From assembly GCA_028875335.1 (NCBI GenBank), contig JAPPEF010000370.1, positions 62,001 through 126,000 on the forward strand: DNA of 64,000 nt, read 5' to 3'. Every line of letters starts with the position of its first letter. Positions within the stretch are counted from its first letter, which is position 1. The notes under the pieces were generated by a model. It ran no database searches and was not told the DNA's origin. It worked only from the letters and a program-made list of their open reading frames with translations. Position numbers and translations under genes: made by a program. This DNA comes from Gemmatimonadota bacterium (GTDB lineage: Bacteria; Latescibacterota; UBA2968; UBA8231). This document shows, one piece after another, positions 27,966-37,069 of this stretch.

Positions 27966-30944
27966 ATGAACTTTGCCAACTATCTTCGTTCGATCCTGCT
28001 CGCAGCGTTAGCAACCGCGCTATATGTCCTGCCGACGGCGGCTTTAGATACCCTGCGGGTCGGCATTGGCGGAAACGTCTCTTGGACGGGCGAGACTACT
28101 CGCGACGATCTGGTTTCGATCTTATCTGAATACAAGGTAAACCGACAATTTACTGAGGTCGGCAATGTGCCGGGCAACCTGATTGACTTGACCAACCTAC
28201 AGGTTGTAACGCCGCGCGTATTGGTCAAGACCGTAGTCGATGTCGAGCCCGATTTGCTAGTGGGACAACTGGCCTTAGTTGAGCAGTTGTTGCTCGACCA
28301 GATCGAGCCACTGGAGGGAGTGACACAGATTGGGACGACAGCGCAGGGATTTTTGTCAGTGATTTTGGTGGATTTCGCTCCAGAGGTGACGCTGGATGAG
28401 GCAATGAACCGGGTGGAAGCAGCCGTTGACGCAATCCGTTCGACGCAGGTGGTCCGCCAAGCGGAAGGAGAGACAGAGGCCGACGACCCCAATCTGGAGT
28501 GCCGCGAAGAGAGCCGGCGCTTTGATTCGACCGCCGATATTACCGCTGATTGGGGTGATTGCGAGACGATTTTCCAAAATGGCATACGGGCCGATTGTTA
28601 CCAGACGATCTGTCGCAACCTGACTACTGGCGATCAGACGAGTAGGCCGGGCAGGCTACAGACGGGGGGGGGCAAGCTGATCGCCCGGCGTGCGATCCAG
28701 CAGGGGCTGAAGCTGCCTGAAGGTACCGACCCGGTGGTACTGCCGGTGGGTCTAAGCCCGGACCACGTGACCCGGGGAGAGAACGTGGCTCAGCGGGCAC
28801 TGGGGTGGGGTGGACGGATCACCGCACCAGCGATCAAGGATGTGGCAGCAACCGACTTGGAGGCGATCTTGCTGGAACTGATCGCGCCTGGAGGGGCTGA
28901 AGATGCGTTCTCGCGCAAGGGGATTTTTGGCGCATTAGGTACCTTTATCGTGCTGGATTTGGGCAGTCCGATCGGAGTCAATCGCATCCGCTTTTACCCG
29001 CGCAACACCGTGCAGCGCGCGCCTCAGTATCCCTTCCAAAACGATTTTATTCGCCAGTTTGAGCTGCTGCTCCACGATGGCCAAGACTTGGTCTTGGACG
29101 GCACAGGTCGGCTGGTCCCGCAGCTCGAGGACTTCAAAATTTTGCTGCGCAGTACCGGCAACGAAGACCAAGTAGTAGATGTGCAAGTGAAGCCTGCCCG
29201 TCCAGTGCGCTTCGTGCGCATCAAATCCACCTCGTCTTTCCCCTATGAGATTGATGAATTAGAAGTCTATGGACAGGGTTTTATCGGCAGTAGCCGCTAC
29301 GTCTCCCACGTTTACGATCTGGGGGGGCCGGCCACTTGGGGCAACATTAGTTGGCAAGCGCGCCTTATTGACCTCCGCAGTGGCCTCGTCGCTGGTCTCG
29401 ACGAGGCGTTAAATCAAGACTGTACGACTCAACGCGATACCTTTTCCACCGCCGCGGATGTACCTGACGACTGGGGTGAGTGCGATACCGCTTCGCTCTA
29501 CCTCCCCGGCCAAGGTTATACCACGGTGTGGATGTGCTTTCAGACAGCCTGTCGCGATAATACCACCGGGGACATCATTCGCTTCCCCGGACAGACGGCT
29601 GGCAAGCGGGTGGCCGCCAAACCAACGGTTGGCGAGCCATCGCAGATCTTAGTCCGCACCCGCACGGGGAACGATCCCAACCCATTGCTCTACTACCGCA
29701 GGGACGTGCAGCGAATCGGCGAAGACGAGCGATCTACCTCGCTGATAGATCTAGAAGCACAGCTAGGCCGCGACGAGTACTTGAGCTTAGCGCCCGATTT
29801 AGAGGCCTCGCCGCCTCGGGTGTGGGACAAGGGAGAGATCGGGGAAGACCTAGAAAACTGGAGCCCTTGGTCGGCACCCTATTTGCGCGGAGACCAAGAG
29901 GGTGGGACCCCGATTATCTCGCCTGGACCGCGGCGCTATATCCAATTTTCGATTGACTTTCTCAACGACGATATCGACGCGACTAAGCTCGTTGAGCAAT
30001 TGTCAATCGAGTATCTACAACCTCCCATCGCCGACGATCTGATCGCTGAAATCTACCCGCGCGAAGTGGAGGTCTCCGAGTCGGTAAATTTCACCTATGC
30101 CGTGCGGGCACTGATGAACATCGAGGGAGTCAAGGGATTCGATACCTTTGAAATTCGGACGCCTACTCGGGTTTTGGGGATTGACCGGATCGAGATTGTG
30201 GATGGTTCGGATACCATTGCAGAGCAAGTATTAAACGCCGATGTGATCCTCGACCAGCGAGGCGTGCCAATGGTGCGGACCGGGGAAGGCCAAGTGCAGC
30301 AGTTGCCCTATTCGACGGTCTCAGCAGCGGGGGATACCTTTGCCATCCAAGCCATAACTGATCGCAATTTTATCGTCCGTTTTCCCCAAGTTGAGCCGGC
30401 GGAGGGTGGGAGCGAAAGACTGTTGAAAATCTACTTCCGCGGGCAGGTACTGCTATATAGCACTCTGTTCCGAGGCCAAGCCATTCTCTCCTCTCAGCCC
30501 GGAAGCATCCAGCGGATCACACCGGGGAACGCCGCATTTTTGGGCGATGGAGACTTGCCGACGGCTTCGGGTATCACGGTGTTGAGTCCGGGCATTACCG
30601 AGGGCAGCCTAGTCGGGTCTTTTGCCTTGGATCCCAACCCCTTCACGCCCAACGGGGATGGGATCAACGATCGGCTAGGACTGAGCTATGACATAGTGGC
30701 CGTGACGCGCGCAGCCAAGGTGCAGATACAAGTCTTCGACCTGAGCGGGCGCTTGATGCATACGATTTACGAGGGCACCGACCTAAGTGGACGCTACGAC
30801 CGAACCTCTCGACCTGAGCTGTCTTGGGACGGGCGCGCCCAAGGAGGTACCGTGGTGCCGCCAGGGATTTACCTGATTTACATAGAAGTCAAAGGTGATT
30901 CAAAGGCCAATCGGCGGGCGGTACCGGTAGCGGTGGCCTACTAA
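27966..30944 (+). CDS. Large exported surface protein with FlgD-like C-terminal domain and a duplicated Cys module (protein B)
   Basis: 992 residues. A signal peptide (NYLRSILLAALATALYVLPTAA) precedes a unique N-terminal region. Two copies of a cysteine module follow: Cys179-x19-Cys199-x11-Cys211-x4-Cys216 and Cys486-x19-Cys506-x17-Cys524-x4-Cys529, each with DWG(D/E)C and QTxCR..TTGD. A discoidin-like strand FIVLDLGSPIGVNRIRFYPR lies between them. The rest parallels proteins A and C (TWGNISW, ILVRTRTG, WSPWSAPY, SPGPRRYIQF), ending with NPFTPNGDGIND, VFDLSGRLMHTI, PPGIYLIYI and a terminal VAVAY. It is probably secreted and surface-anchored; function unknown. Confidence 0.8.
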   Translation: MNFANYLRSILLAALATALYVLPTAALDTLRVGIGGNVSWTGETTRDDLVSILSEYKVNRQFTEVGNVPGNLIDLTNLQVVTPRVLVKTVVDVEPDLLVGQLALVEQLLLDQIEPLEGVTQIGTTAQGFLSVILVDFAPEVTLDEAMNRVEAAVDAIRSTQVVRQAEGETEADDPNLECREESRRFDSTADITADWGDCETIFQNGIRADCYQTICRNLTTGDQTSRPGRLQTGGGKLIARRAIQQGLKLPEGTDPVVLPVGLSPDHVTRGENVAQRALGWGGRITAPAIKDVAATDLEAILLELIAPGGAEDAFSRKGIFGALGTFIVLDLGSPIGVNRIRFYPRNTVQRAPQYPFQNDFIRQFELLLHDGQDLVLDGTGRLVPQLEDFKILLRSTGNEDQVVDVQVKPARPVRFVRIKSTSSFPYEIDELEVYGQGFIGSSRYVSHVYDLGGPATWGNISWQARLIDLRSGLVAGLDEALNQDCTTQRDTFSTAADVPDDWGECDTASLYLPGQGYTTVWMCFQTACRDNTTGDIIRFPGQTAGKRVAAKPTVGEPSQILVRTRTGNDPNPLLYYRRDVQRIGEDERSTSLIDLEAQLGRDEYLSLAPDLEASPPRVWDKGEIGEDLENWSPWSAPYLRGDQEGGTPIISPGPRRYIQFSIDFLNDDIDATKLVEQLSIEYLQPPIADDLIAEIYPREVEVSESVNFTYAVRALMNIEGVKGFDTFEIRTPTRVLGIDRIEIVDGSDTIAEQVLNADVILDQRGVPMVRTGEGQVQQLPYSTVSAAGDTFAIQAITDRNFIVRFPQVEPAEGGSERLLKIYFRGQVLLYSTLFRGQAILSSQPGSIQRITPGNAAFLGDGDLPTASGITVLSPGITEGSLVGSFALDPNPFTPNGDGINDRLGLSYDIVAVTRAAKVQIQVFDLSGRLMHTIYEGTDLSGRYDRTSRPELSWDGRAQGGTVVPPGIYLIYIEVKGDSKANRRAVPVAVAY

Positions 30945-30948
30945 GTCG

Positions 30949-33192
30949 TCAAAACATTCCTTTGAGCTGTTGACGCCATTGGTCCTTGAGAGCCTCGAGG
31001 ATCGCTTGCTGGCGTTCCTCGACGTAGTGCTTCTTGAAGCGGTCTAGATTTTTTATTCCTGCCAACGTGTCGCCTTGGATGACCTGCAGATGGCCGACCA
31101 TCCGGTTGGCCTGCACGTGGTCGGGTTGTATCTCGAGGATGGCTTGCGCCTGCGCTAGAGCCTTGATGCCCTCGTGCTGGGTCGCATAGTGGGTGGCCAA
31201 AAGCCAGCGGGGTGCCACCAAATGGGGATGGGCAGCTACCAAGCGTTCGAGTTGGACCTCGGCTGCGGTGGACTCATCGGTGGCCAAGAGCAGGTGGGCT
31301 AGACGGAGACCCGCTTCGGCGTGGGTGGAGTCGCGCTGTAGGATCTCTGCGTACTCGCGTCGAGCTAGGGCCGACTGACCCAAGGCTTCTGTCAACTGAC
31401 CCAACTGGTAGCGGAAGCGCAACGAGTCGGGTGCTTGGACGACGAGGTCGCGATAGAGGGCGGCAGCCGCGTCGAGTTGGTTGAGCTGGATATGGGCGTA
31501 GGCCAGCCGCTCCCGTACTGCTTTTCGCTCCACTTCCGCATCCGCGTCGAGCAGTTTTTCGTATTGGACGATTGCTTCCGCGTAGCGGCCGGCGTGTAGG
31601 AGGGCGTTGCCCAAGGCATAGCGGGCCTCGGGATAGTTTGGATAGCGGACGATAAAATCTTGGTAGGCTGCGATGGCTCGGTCGTAGCGGCCCCGCCGTG
31701 CGTACAAGGCTCCGAGGTTGAAACGGGCTTCGCGGATCTCCGGATCGAGGGCGAGAGCTTGCTCATAGGCGGCGATAGCGTTAGCTGGCAGGCCCTTTTG
31801 CTGATAGACGAAGCCCAGCCGATGCAGGGTTTCGGCGTCACCGGCCCTGTTCATCGGGCTGACGCGGAAGTTGCAGGCCACTAAAAGGACTGCAAGTACG
31901 CCACCGGTCCAAGCCAGTTTCACACCAGCGCGTAAGCGTCCAAGGTAATAGAGAGCACTGACGGCATAGGCGGCAAAAAGCAGTAGGGGCGGTACGACTG
32001 GCAGGCGGTAGCGCGCGGTAGGAAAGAATAGGATGACGGATAGTGCATAGACGACGATGTAGAGTAGTAGTAGGTCTATTTCCGCACGGCGTTGCCCCCG
32101 ATTGTAGCACGCCAGCCCCATGCCGAGCAAGGCCAGCGGTGCCACGACGCCAAAGGGAAAGGCGATGGTGCCCTTCCACAATAGCAGCGATAGCAAGGGG
32201 GAGAAGTTGCGAGCGTAGTAGAGGTCTTGGTTGCGGCCTATTTCTTCACCGTGCCAGAAGAGATAGGTCTTGTGGAGCAGGAGCAGAAGCCAAGCACTTG
32301 GCTCGGCGCTGATAAAGTCCCAAGCTTGGGCGAAGAAATAATCTGATTGGTCCGAGGCCCGAGTAAGCCCGGCTTCGGTTCGGGGTTGGCTGACCAAGGC
32401 GCGCCATGCTGGGCCGGGAGGAATGCGGGTTGTCTCCTCGTAGTTGGCGTTGTTGCCTAGGTAAAAATTGATTCCCCCGTTGGAAGAAATCAGCACCAAG
32501 TCGTCGCCGATCAGGTAATTGCGCAGGGCGACGGGAGCGATGACCAACGAGACCCCCAGCAGCAGGGGTAGAGCGTTTAGCAAGCGCCGCGACCACGGCA
32601 ACGCACGGCAAACGGCAATCACCCAGAGCAAGGCTGCGGGCAGAAAGAGCAGAATGTTGGCCACGGCAAGGGCGGCCAAGCCCAGACAGAAGCCGGGGAC
32701 CAGGAGCCGACGCGGACGACCAGCCATGGCCCAAGGCAGGGTCAGCAGGATCAGTAGATTAAAGAAAAGGGCTAGGGGAGGCGGTAGGAATTCTCCCGCG
32801 AAGAAGACCAAAGGGCCGTAGAGTGCTGCTGCCACGGCCGCTGCAAGCCCCAAGCCGGGAGAAAACAGGCGGCGGCCGAGTAGGTAAAGCAGGACGCAGT
32901 TGAAAGCGCTAATGGCGGCTTGGACGAGGCGGGGCAGGTAGTAATCAGGAGTGAAGAGCGCGTAGAAAAATCCTAGGAAGTAAGGATAGAGCGGTGGTTG
33001 CCAGAAGGGGGCGTTCCCGCCATCCCAGTGCCCCTGTACCCCCATGCGTTCAGCCGCGTCCGTGTAGGTTTTTGCATCGACCAGTGGATAGTCAAAAAAG
33101 GGACTTGTCTGGCTTTGCTCTACATAGAGGAGGCGCACCCCCAACGCCGCGAGCCAGAGCACCCCCCCGACCAGCCAGCCCGATCTCCCCAT
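30949..33192 (-). CDS. GT39/ArnT-like membrane glycosyltransferase with C-terminal TPRs
   Basis: About 747 residues from ATG 33192. A TTG at 33201 is in frame but lacks a ribosome site. The N-terminal 430 residues hold about ten membrane segments and GT-C features: an acidic first loop (YPLVDAKTYTDAA) and PFWQPPLYPYFLGFFYAL, as in dolichyl/polyprenyl-phosphate mannosyltransferase-like (PMT_2) enzymes. The remaining part is TPR repeats (AETLHRLGFVYQQKGLPANAI, EARFNLGALYARRGRYDRAI, PEARYALGNALLHAGRYAEAI), as in O-linked protein glycosyltransferases. It follows the barrel gene with a nine-base gap. Sugar and acceptor are unknown. Confidence 0.8.
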   Translation of the reverse strand: MGRSGWLVGGVLWLAALGVRLLYVEQSQTSPFFDYPLVDAKTYTDAAERMGVQGHWDGGNAPFWQPPLYPYFLGFFYALFTPDYYLPRLVQAAISAFNCVLLYLLGRRLFSPGLGLAAAVAAALYGPLVFFAGEFLPPPLALFFNLLILLTLPWAMAGRPRRLLVPGFCLGLAALAVANILLFLPAALLWVIAVCRALPWSRRLLNALPLLLGVSLVIAPVALRNYLIGDDLVLISSNGGINFYLGNNANYEETTRIPPGPAWRALVSQPRTEAGLTRASDQSDYFFAQAWDFISAEPSAWLLLLLHKTYLFWHGEEIGRNQDLYYARNFSPLLSLLLWKGTIAFPFGVVAPLALLGMGLACYNRGQRRAEIDLLLLYIVVYALSVILFFPTARYRLPVVPPLLLFAAYAVSALYYLGRLRAGVKLAWTGGVLAVLLVACNFRVSPMNRAGDAETLHRLGFVYQQKGLPANAIAAYEQALALDPEIREARFNLGALYARRGRYDRAIAAYQDFIVRYPNYPEARYALGNALLHAGRYAEAIVQYEKLLDADAEVERKAVRERLAYAHIQLNQLDAAAALYRDLVVQAPDSLRFRYQLGQLTEALGQSALARREYAEILQRDSTHAEAGLRLAHLLLATDESTAAEVQLERLVAAHPHLVAPRWLLATHYATQHEGIKALAQAQAILEIQPDHVQANRMVGHLQVIQGDTLAGIKNLDRFKKHYVEERQQAILEALKDQWRQQLKGMF

Positions 33193-33201
33193 CGCATTCA
33201 A

Positions 33202-35922
33202 TCAAATGCCCAGACCGGCGTAAACCGTGATAAAGCCTTCGGTGATAGTCCGAGTTTTCAGCCCTGGGTCTTGGAAGTCGCGCACGTCGAATTTCATGCC
33301 CACTTGGGTCGTCAGCACGTATCCTTGGTACTCGGCCACGTTGGAAATCTGGGTAGCAGAGATAAAGGACTGGAAGTTGTTGATGTCGTCGTCCAAGTCG
33401 CGGAAGAGCACGTACTCGACGCCGCCAGCAAAAGTAGTGCTGCGGAGGAAGGGCACCTCGGCAATGAGGCCGAAAATTTCGGTAACTTCTTTGCGCCCTA
33501 AGCGCGAGAACAGGTCGTAGGTCTGGCGCCGAAACTCGCTCTTCCAACGCGGCATAAGCCGCAGGGTGCCGATCTCGCGGAGGTACTCTGCCTTGTTGAC
33601 GAAGCCGAAGAAGAATTCGTTGGGATCGAGTCCAAAGGAAGTGCGTGCGGAGCTATCGAGACGCTGATGCCAGAGGTCGTATTTGAGCAAGTTTTTGATG
33701 GTTAGGTCAGTGATAGGAGAATAGGTGTGGCCGATAAAGAAGCCGTTGTACCAGGTGTCGCGCCCAAGCATCGGATCAATAACTTCGACATTGCGGTCGT
33801 CGCGCAAGGTATTGCGGTTATTCCACTGGAGGAGGTCGTCGGCAATGTCGTCCTTGATGCTCTTAGTCATTTCCATGACCCGCAGACGGCCCCAGCGGGC
33901 GTGATCGATGTCCAGAGTCAGCATGGCATAATAGGTGTAGTTGCGCTGGTCAGAGGTGATAAGCTCGTCGCGCAGATGCCCCACAGTGAGGCGCAATTGC
34001 GGCGCGAGGTGAGCACCGACATAGACGTTGAAGCCGCGATGATCGCGTTGGTAGGGAAAGTCGGGGCGGTTGTCGTTTTCAAAGCGATCGATCCAAGTGT
34101 TGTTGTTGGCGTCAATGCCGTAGAGGAACTCCGGTCGTTCGACGTGCTGCCGCAAGAAGGGCTCTTCGTAGTCGGGGATCAGGTTGATCACCCGGCCGTT
34201 GTCGTTCTGGTTGTAGTCGGGGATGAAGTCGTTGTTCTCGTCCCAGCCGGGAAAGACCGCTGGATCGGTGACTAATGCGTCGTTGCGGCCCCAATCGGGG
34301 ACCCGGTCTTGGTCGTCATTGTCCTCGACAAAGTCGACTAAGAAGCGTTCGATATTGCCCGGAGCGCCATTTTCAAAATAGCCAGAGGAATAGTCGATAA
34401 ACCCGTCCTGTTCGGCGACGTACACGGTGGTGGCGTAGTCTGGATCCATGTAGAAGACTTCGCCAAACAAGAAAAAGGGATAGGCTACCTTCGACAGATT
34501 GGCCATCCAAGCATTGGCTGAGGGCTTGTTGGATGTGCCCGACGAGGTGTTGTGGTCGGTGTTACCCTGGTCGTTGCTCGGATAGGGGTACTTGCGGTAA
34601 ACCCGACTGTTGTCGAATTCACCGTAGAAATTGAATCCCTTGATGTCGTTGAATTCGGCGGTGAAACCAAAGATCGAGGTGGCGGTCGGTAGGCCGTATT
34701 CAAAGGAGACCACTCTGAGATTGGTGTTGTCCTTGACGTTGCCCTCAGCGCGGGCCATCAGCAGAAAGACGGGGTCTTCGTTGCGGCCGGTTTGGCGGTT
34801 GGAGGTGACTTGCACCTTGTAGTCGTTGCCCAAAACTAGGTCGAACTGGACCTTGCGGATCTGGGTCTTGTCTTGGGGAGCTGTGAGCAGGTAGTCGCTG
34901 CGATTGAAGTCGTAGCGCAAGCGGATCTGCTCGTTGCCGTCGGCGGAGATGAAGCCCTCTTGTGGGAATCCGCCTTCGATGATCGGCTCGAAACCTATTT
35001 CCTTGCCGCGCACCTGGGTCCCGTCGAGGTAAGTAATGACGATGTCGGACCCGGCGGGGAAAAAGGCAGCTCCGCCCTCGTTGTCGGCAGGTGAGTCGTC
35101 GCTGAGCAAAACTTCGATCCAAGCGATCGCCTCGGCCTTCTGGTCAACGGTCAGTTCCCCGGTGAGGGGATTGCCACCAAAGCCTTCGGTGAGGGTGTTG
35201 GATTGGTGGGCGTTGACGAAGGTAAAACCCAAGGTAGTAAAGTCCCCGATCTGGACCGTGGTACGCGCTCCCATCAAGGACGTGTTGTTGGTGCGGTTGA
35301 TGCCCTCGGCAAAGGTCGAAGAACCGCCCGACTCGCTCAGCCGCGAATAGAGGGCGGTTAACATGTACTTATCGGTGGCGATGTCGAATTGGACGCCATC
35401 GAAGTCCGGTTTGGAGAAGGTCATTGGTGTCAGGGTGGTGCGCAGGCCATTGGCAATGGTCAGTGCATAGTGGTACTGGCCCTTGGCGTCGGAGGCGATT
35501 ACTACGTTGCTGAACCAACTGCGAAAGCGATCGTCTTTGAAGAGCTGGTTGCCTTTCTGCAGGGGCTGGCGCTGATCGTTGTTGTAGATGAGCCAGCCCC
35601 GCCCGACGAAGTTGCCGAAGAAATCGTAGAAGTAGTCACCTTCAAGGGCGGTATCGACATAGCGCTGGTAGTGCTGGCGGGCGTAGTTGGAGTACTCCCA
35701 CTGCTGCCACCGGTACTCGTTGTAGAGCTCCTGCGGGATGTACCAGCGGCGCACCGCTGGGTCCAAAGCGTCAAAGAGCACGCCCGCTCCCTGTGGCTCG
35801 AAAGTGGTGCGTCCCCCCCGCTGGACGCCCAGACGGCTACCATAGGTTTGTGCGCGAGCCTGATCCGCGATGCCGATTAGGAGGCCCAGCGTTAGTAAGA
35901 CAGCACTGTGAGACATTCTCAT
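33202..35922 (-). CDS. Large outer-membrane beta-barrel-like protein
   Basis: 906 residues from ATG 35922, which gives a signal peptide ending in QARAQ; a longer frame to 36105 runs back into the CBM9-like gene. The chain is dominated by alternating polar/aromatic strands (YHYALTIANGLRT, TLGFTFVNAHQ, SIFGFTAEFNDIKGFNFYGEF) and ends FITVYAGLGI, as expected for an outer-membrane barrel. A calcium-type Asp/Asn-rich loop occurs mid-chain (WDENNDFIPDYNQNDNG). I recognise no named family. It follows the CBM9-like gene with a terminator hairpin between them, so it is probably a co-expressed partner. Confidence 0.65.
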   Translation of the reverse strand: MRMSHSAVLLTLGLLIGIADQARAQTYGSRLGVQRGGRTTFEPQGAGVLFDALDPAVRRWYIPQELYNEYRWQQWEYSNYARQHYQRYVDTALEGDYFYDFFGNFVGRGWLIYNNDQRQPLQKGNQLFKDDRFRSWFSNVVIASDAKGQYHYALTIANGLRTTLTPMTFSKPDFDGVQFDIATDKYMLTALYSRLSESGGSSTFAEGINRTNNTSLMGARTTVQIGDFTTLGFTFVNAHQSNTLTEGFGGNPLTGELTVDQKAEAIAWIEVLLSDDSPADNEGGAAFFPAGSDIVITYLDGTQVRGKEIGFEPIIEGGFPQEGFISADGNEQIRLRYDFNRSDYLLTAPQDKTQIRKVQFDLVLGNDYKVQVTSNRQTGRNEDPVFLLMARAEGNVKDNTNLRVVSFEYGLPTATSIFGFTAEFNDIKGFNFYGEFDNSRVYRKYPYPSNDQGNTDHNTSSGTSNKPSANAWMANLSKVAYPFFLFGEVFYMDPDYATTVYVAEQDGFIDYSSGYFENGAPGNIERFLVDFVEDNDDQDRVPDWGRNDALVTDPAVFPGWDENNDFIPDYNQNDNGRVINLIPDYEEPFLRQHVERPEFLYGIDANNNTWIDRFENDNRPDFPYQRDHRGFNVYVGAHLAPQLRLTVGHLRDELITSDQRNYTYYAMLTLDIDHARWGRLRVMEMTKSIKDDIADDLLQWNNRNTLRDDRNVEVIDPMLGRDTWYNGFFIGHTYSPITDLTIKNLLKYDLWHQRLDSSARTSFGLDPNEFFFGFVNKAEYLREIGTLRLMPRWKSEFRRQTYDLFSRLGRKEVTEIFGLIAEVPFLRSTTFAGGVEYVLFRDLDDDINNFQSFISATQISNVAEYQGYVLTTQVGMKFDVRDFQDPGLKTRTITEGFITVYAGLGI

Positions 35923-35970
35923 GGCCGGATTCCCTCGTGTAGGGTGGTTCGTATCATAAGGAACGCCCTT

Positions 35971-36010
35971 AACAAAAAAAGGGCGATGGGCTGGGTAGCC
36001 CACCGCCCTT
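35971..36010 (-). terminator. Rho-independent terminator after the CBM9-like gene
   Basis: Read leftward, a stem AAGGGCGGTGGGC pairs with GCCCATCGCCCTT around a short loop (one mismatch) and is followed by a run of seven T. It lies 25 bases after the stop of the 36035-36937 gene and before the barrel gene start at 35922. It could set a high ratio of the binding protein to the barrel. Confidence 0.85.
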
Positions 36011-36034
36011 AAAAAACGATGCTGCGTACGAGTC

Positions 36035-36937
36035 TTACTGCTGGAACTGGGCTTTAATGCGGCCCCAAGTATCGGACTCAACCGAGGTGGGCTCGGGAGC
36101 GGCACCCCAGTCGATAGAGTCGTCTAACTCGCTCATGACCATGTCGTTGTCGGCACGGCAGCATCCGTTGGGCGAAGTGGACCAGAATCCCTGATACGTG
36201 GTGCCCGGCTCGTCGAAATCGCCGAAGGTCCAACTCATGGCGATGACGTCGCCGTCAGAAAGGTCGGTCAGCTCGGCATCCTCGCGATTGCCGTCGTCGG
36301 GAATGAAGTCATAGGGCTGAATCCACATCTCGTAGAAGTAGGTGCTCTCGCCGAACTCCTCGCCTTCAAAGGAGTATTCCATGACCCAGTTATCGCCGTT
36401 GAACGGATCCGTGCGCCACTCGAAATCGGGCAGGAACTGGCCCCAGCTACCGCCGATGGGCGGAATGCCGAAGTTGAAGGACTGCTTGACGATGCCGCCC
36501 TCACTACCAGGGGCATAGTCTCCGCCCCCTTCGGCTTCGGGGTGCGTCGGGGAAATGTAGATCTCCCAAGCGTCGTCGGTCCAGAACTGAGCCGGATCTT
36601 CGCGGTCCGTGTTGTGGACGTTGTCGAAAACCTCGGCCATCAAGTAGAGACGGTTGTTGTTGTCGTTCCAGCCGACGATCTGGCGGACGCTCAGATCGCT
36701 GACGTCAATCTCGCCGCGCAGTTTGGCGTAGACGGCGTCCGAATACATGTCGTTGCCCACTTCGTAAGGCACCTGCGGAATGACGCTCCACTCCGAGATG
36801 TCGCCATCGACATTGGGCAAATTCTCGTCGGGAAACTGCACGGCAAAGAGGAACTCACCTGGAGGGAAATGGCTCCAGGTTGGCGTGGCCAGTCCCACTA
36901 CTAGCAGGGCGGCGACGAAAGTCAAGATATTACGCAT
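36035..36937 (-). CDS. Exported CBM9-like (carbohydrate-binding family 9-type) protein
   Basis: 300 residues with a signal peptide (MRNILTFVAALLVVGLATPTWS). The mature domain shows the CBM9-like pattern: PNVDGDISEW near the start, NRLYLMAEVFDN, then FWTDDAWEIYISP and a C-terminal DGDVIAMSWTFGDFD. Such domains bind sugars or sit on surface and cytochrome proteins of uncultivated bacteria. It has a strong site (AGGAGGT before ATG), a good promoter (37022-37050) and its own terminator, which suggests high expression. It lies directly upstream of the barrel gene, and a binding-protein/porin pair is a reasonable inference. Confidence 0.75.
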   Translation of the reverse strand: MRNILTFVAALLVVGLATPTWSHFPPGEFLFAVQFPDENLPNVDGDISEWSVIPQVPYEVGNDMYSDAVYAKLRGEIDVSDLSVRQIVGWNDNNNRLYLMAEVFDNVHNTDREDPAQFWTDDAWEIYISPTHPEAEGGGDYAPGSEGGIVKQSFNFGIPPIGGSWGQFLPDFEWRTDPFNGDNWVMEYSFEGEEFGESTYFYEMWIQPYDFIPDDGNREDAELTDLSDGDVIAMSWTFGDFDEPGTTYQGFWSTSPNGCCRADNDMVMSELDDSIDWGAAPEPTSVESDTWGRIKAQFQQ

Positions 36938-37021
36938 GTTGCACCTCCTATAGGTAAGCGCGAATAAAGATGACTAGCTTTAGGCGAGCTAAAAGTCTAA
37001 CTAACTGCTTGTAGCGTTTCA

Positions 37022-37050
37022 AGTGTACACAATACATATATATAGTTCAA
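37022..37050 (-). promoter_or_regulatory. Candidate promoter for the CBM9-like gene
   Basis: Read leftward, TTGAAC (37045-37050), a 17-base AT-rich spacer and TACACT (37022-37027). The transcript would carry a leader of about 80 bases ending in AGGAGGT before ATG at 36937. Confidence 0.55.
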
Positions 37051-37069
37051 CCATAAAATTTATGCTGAA

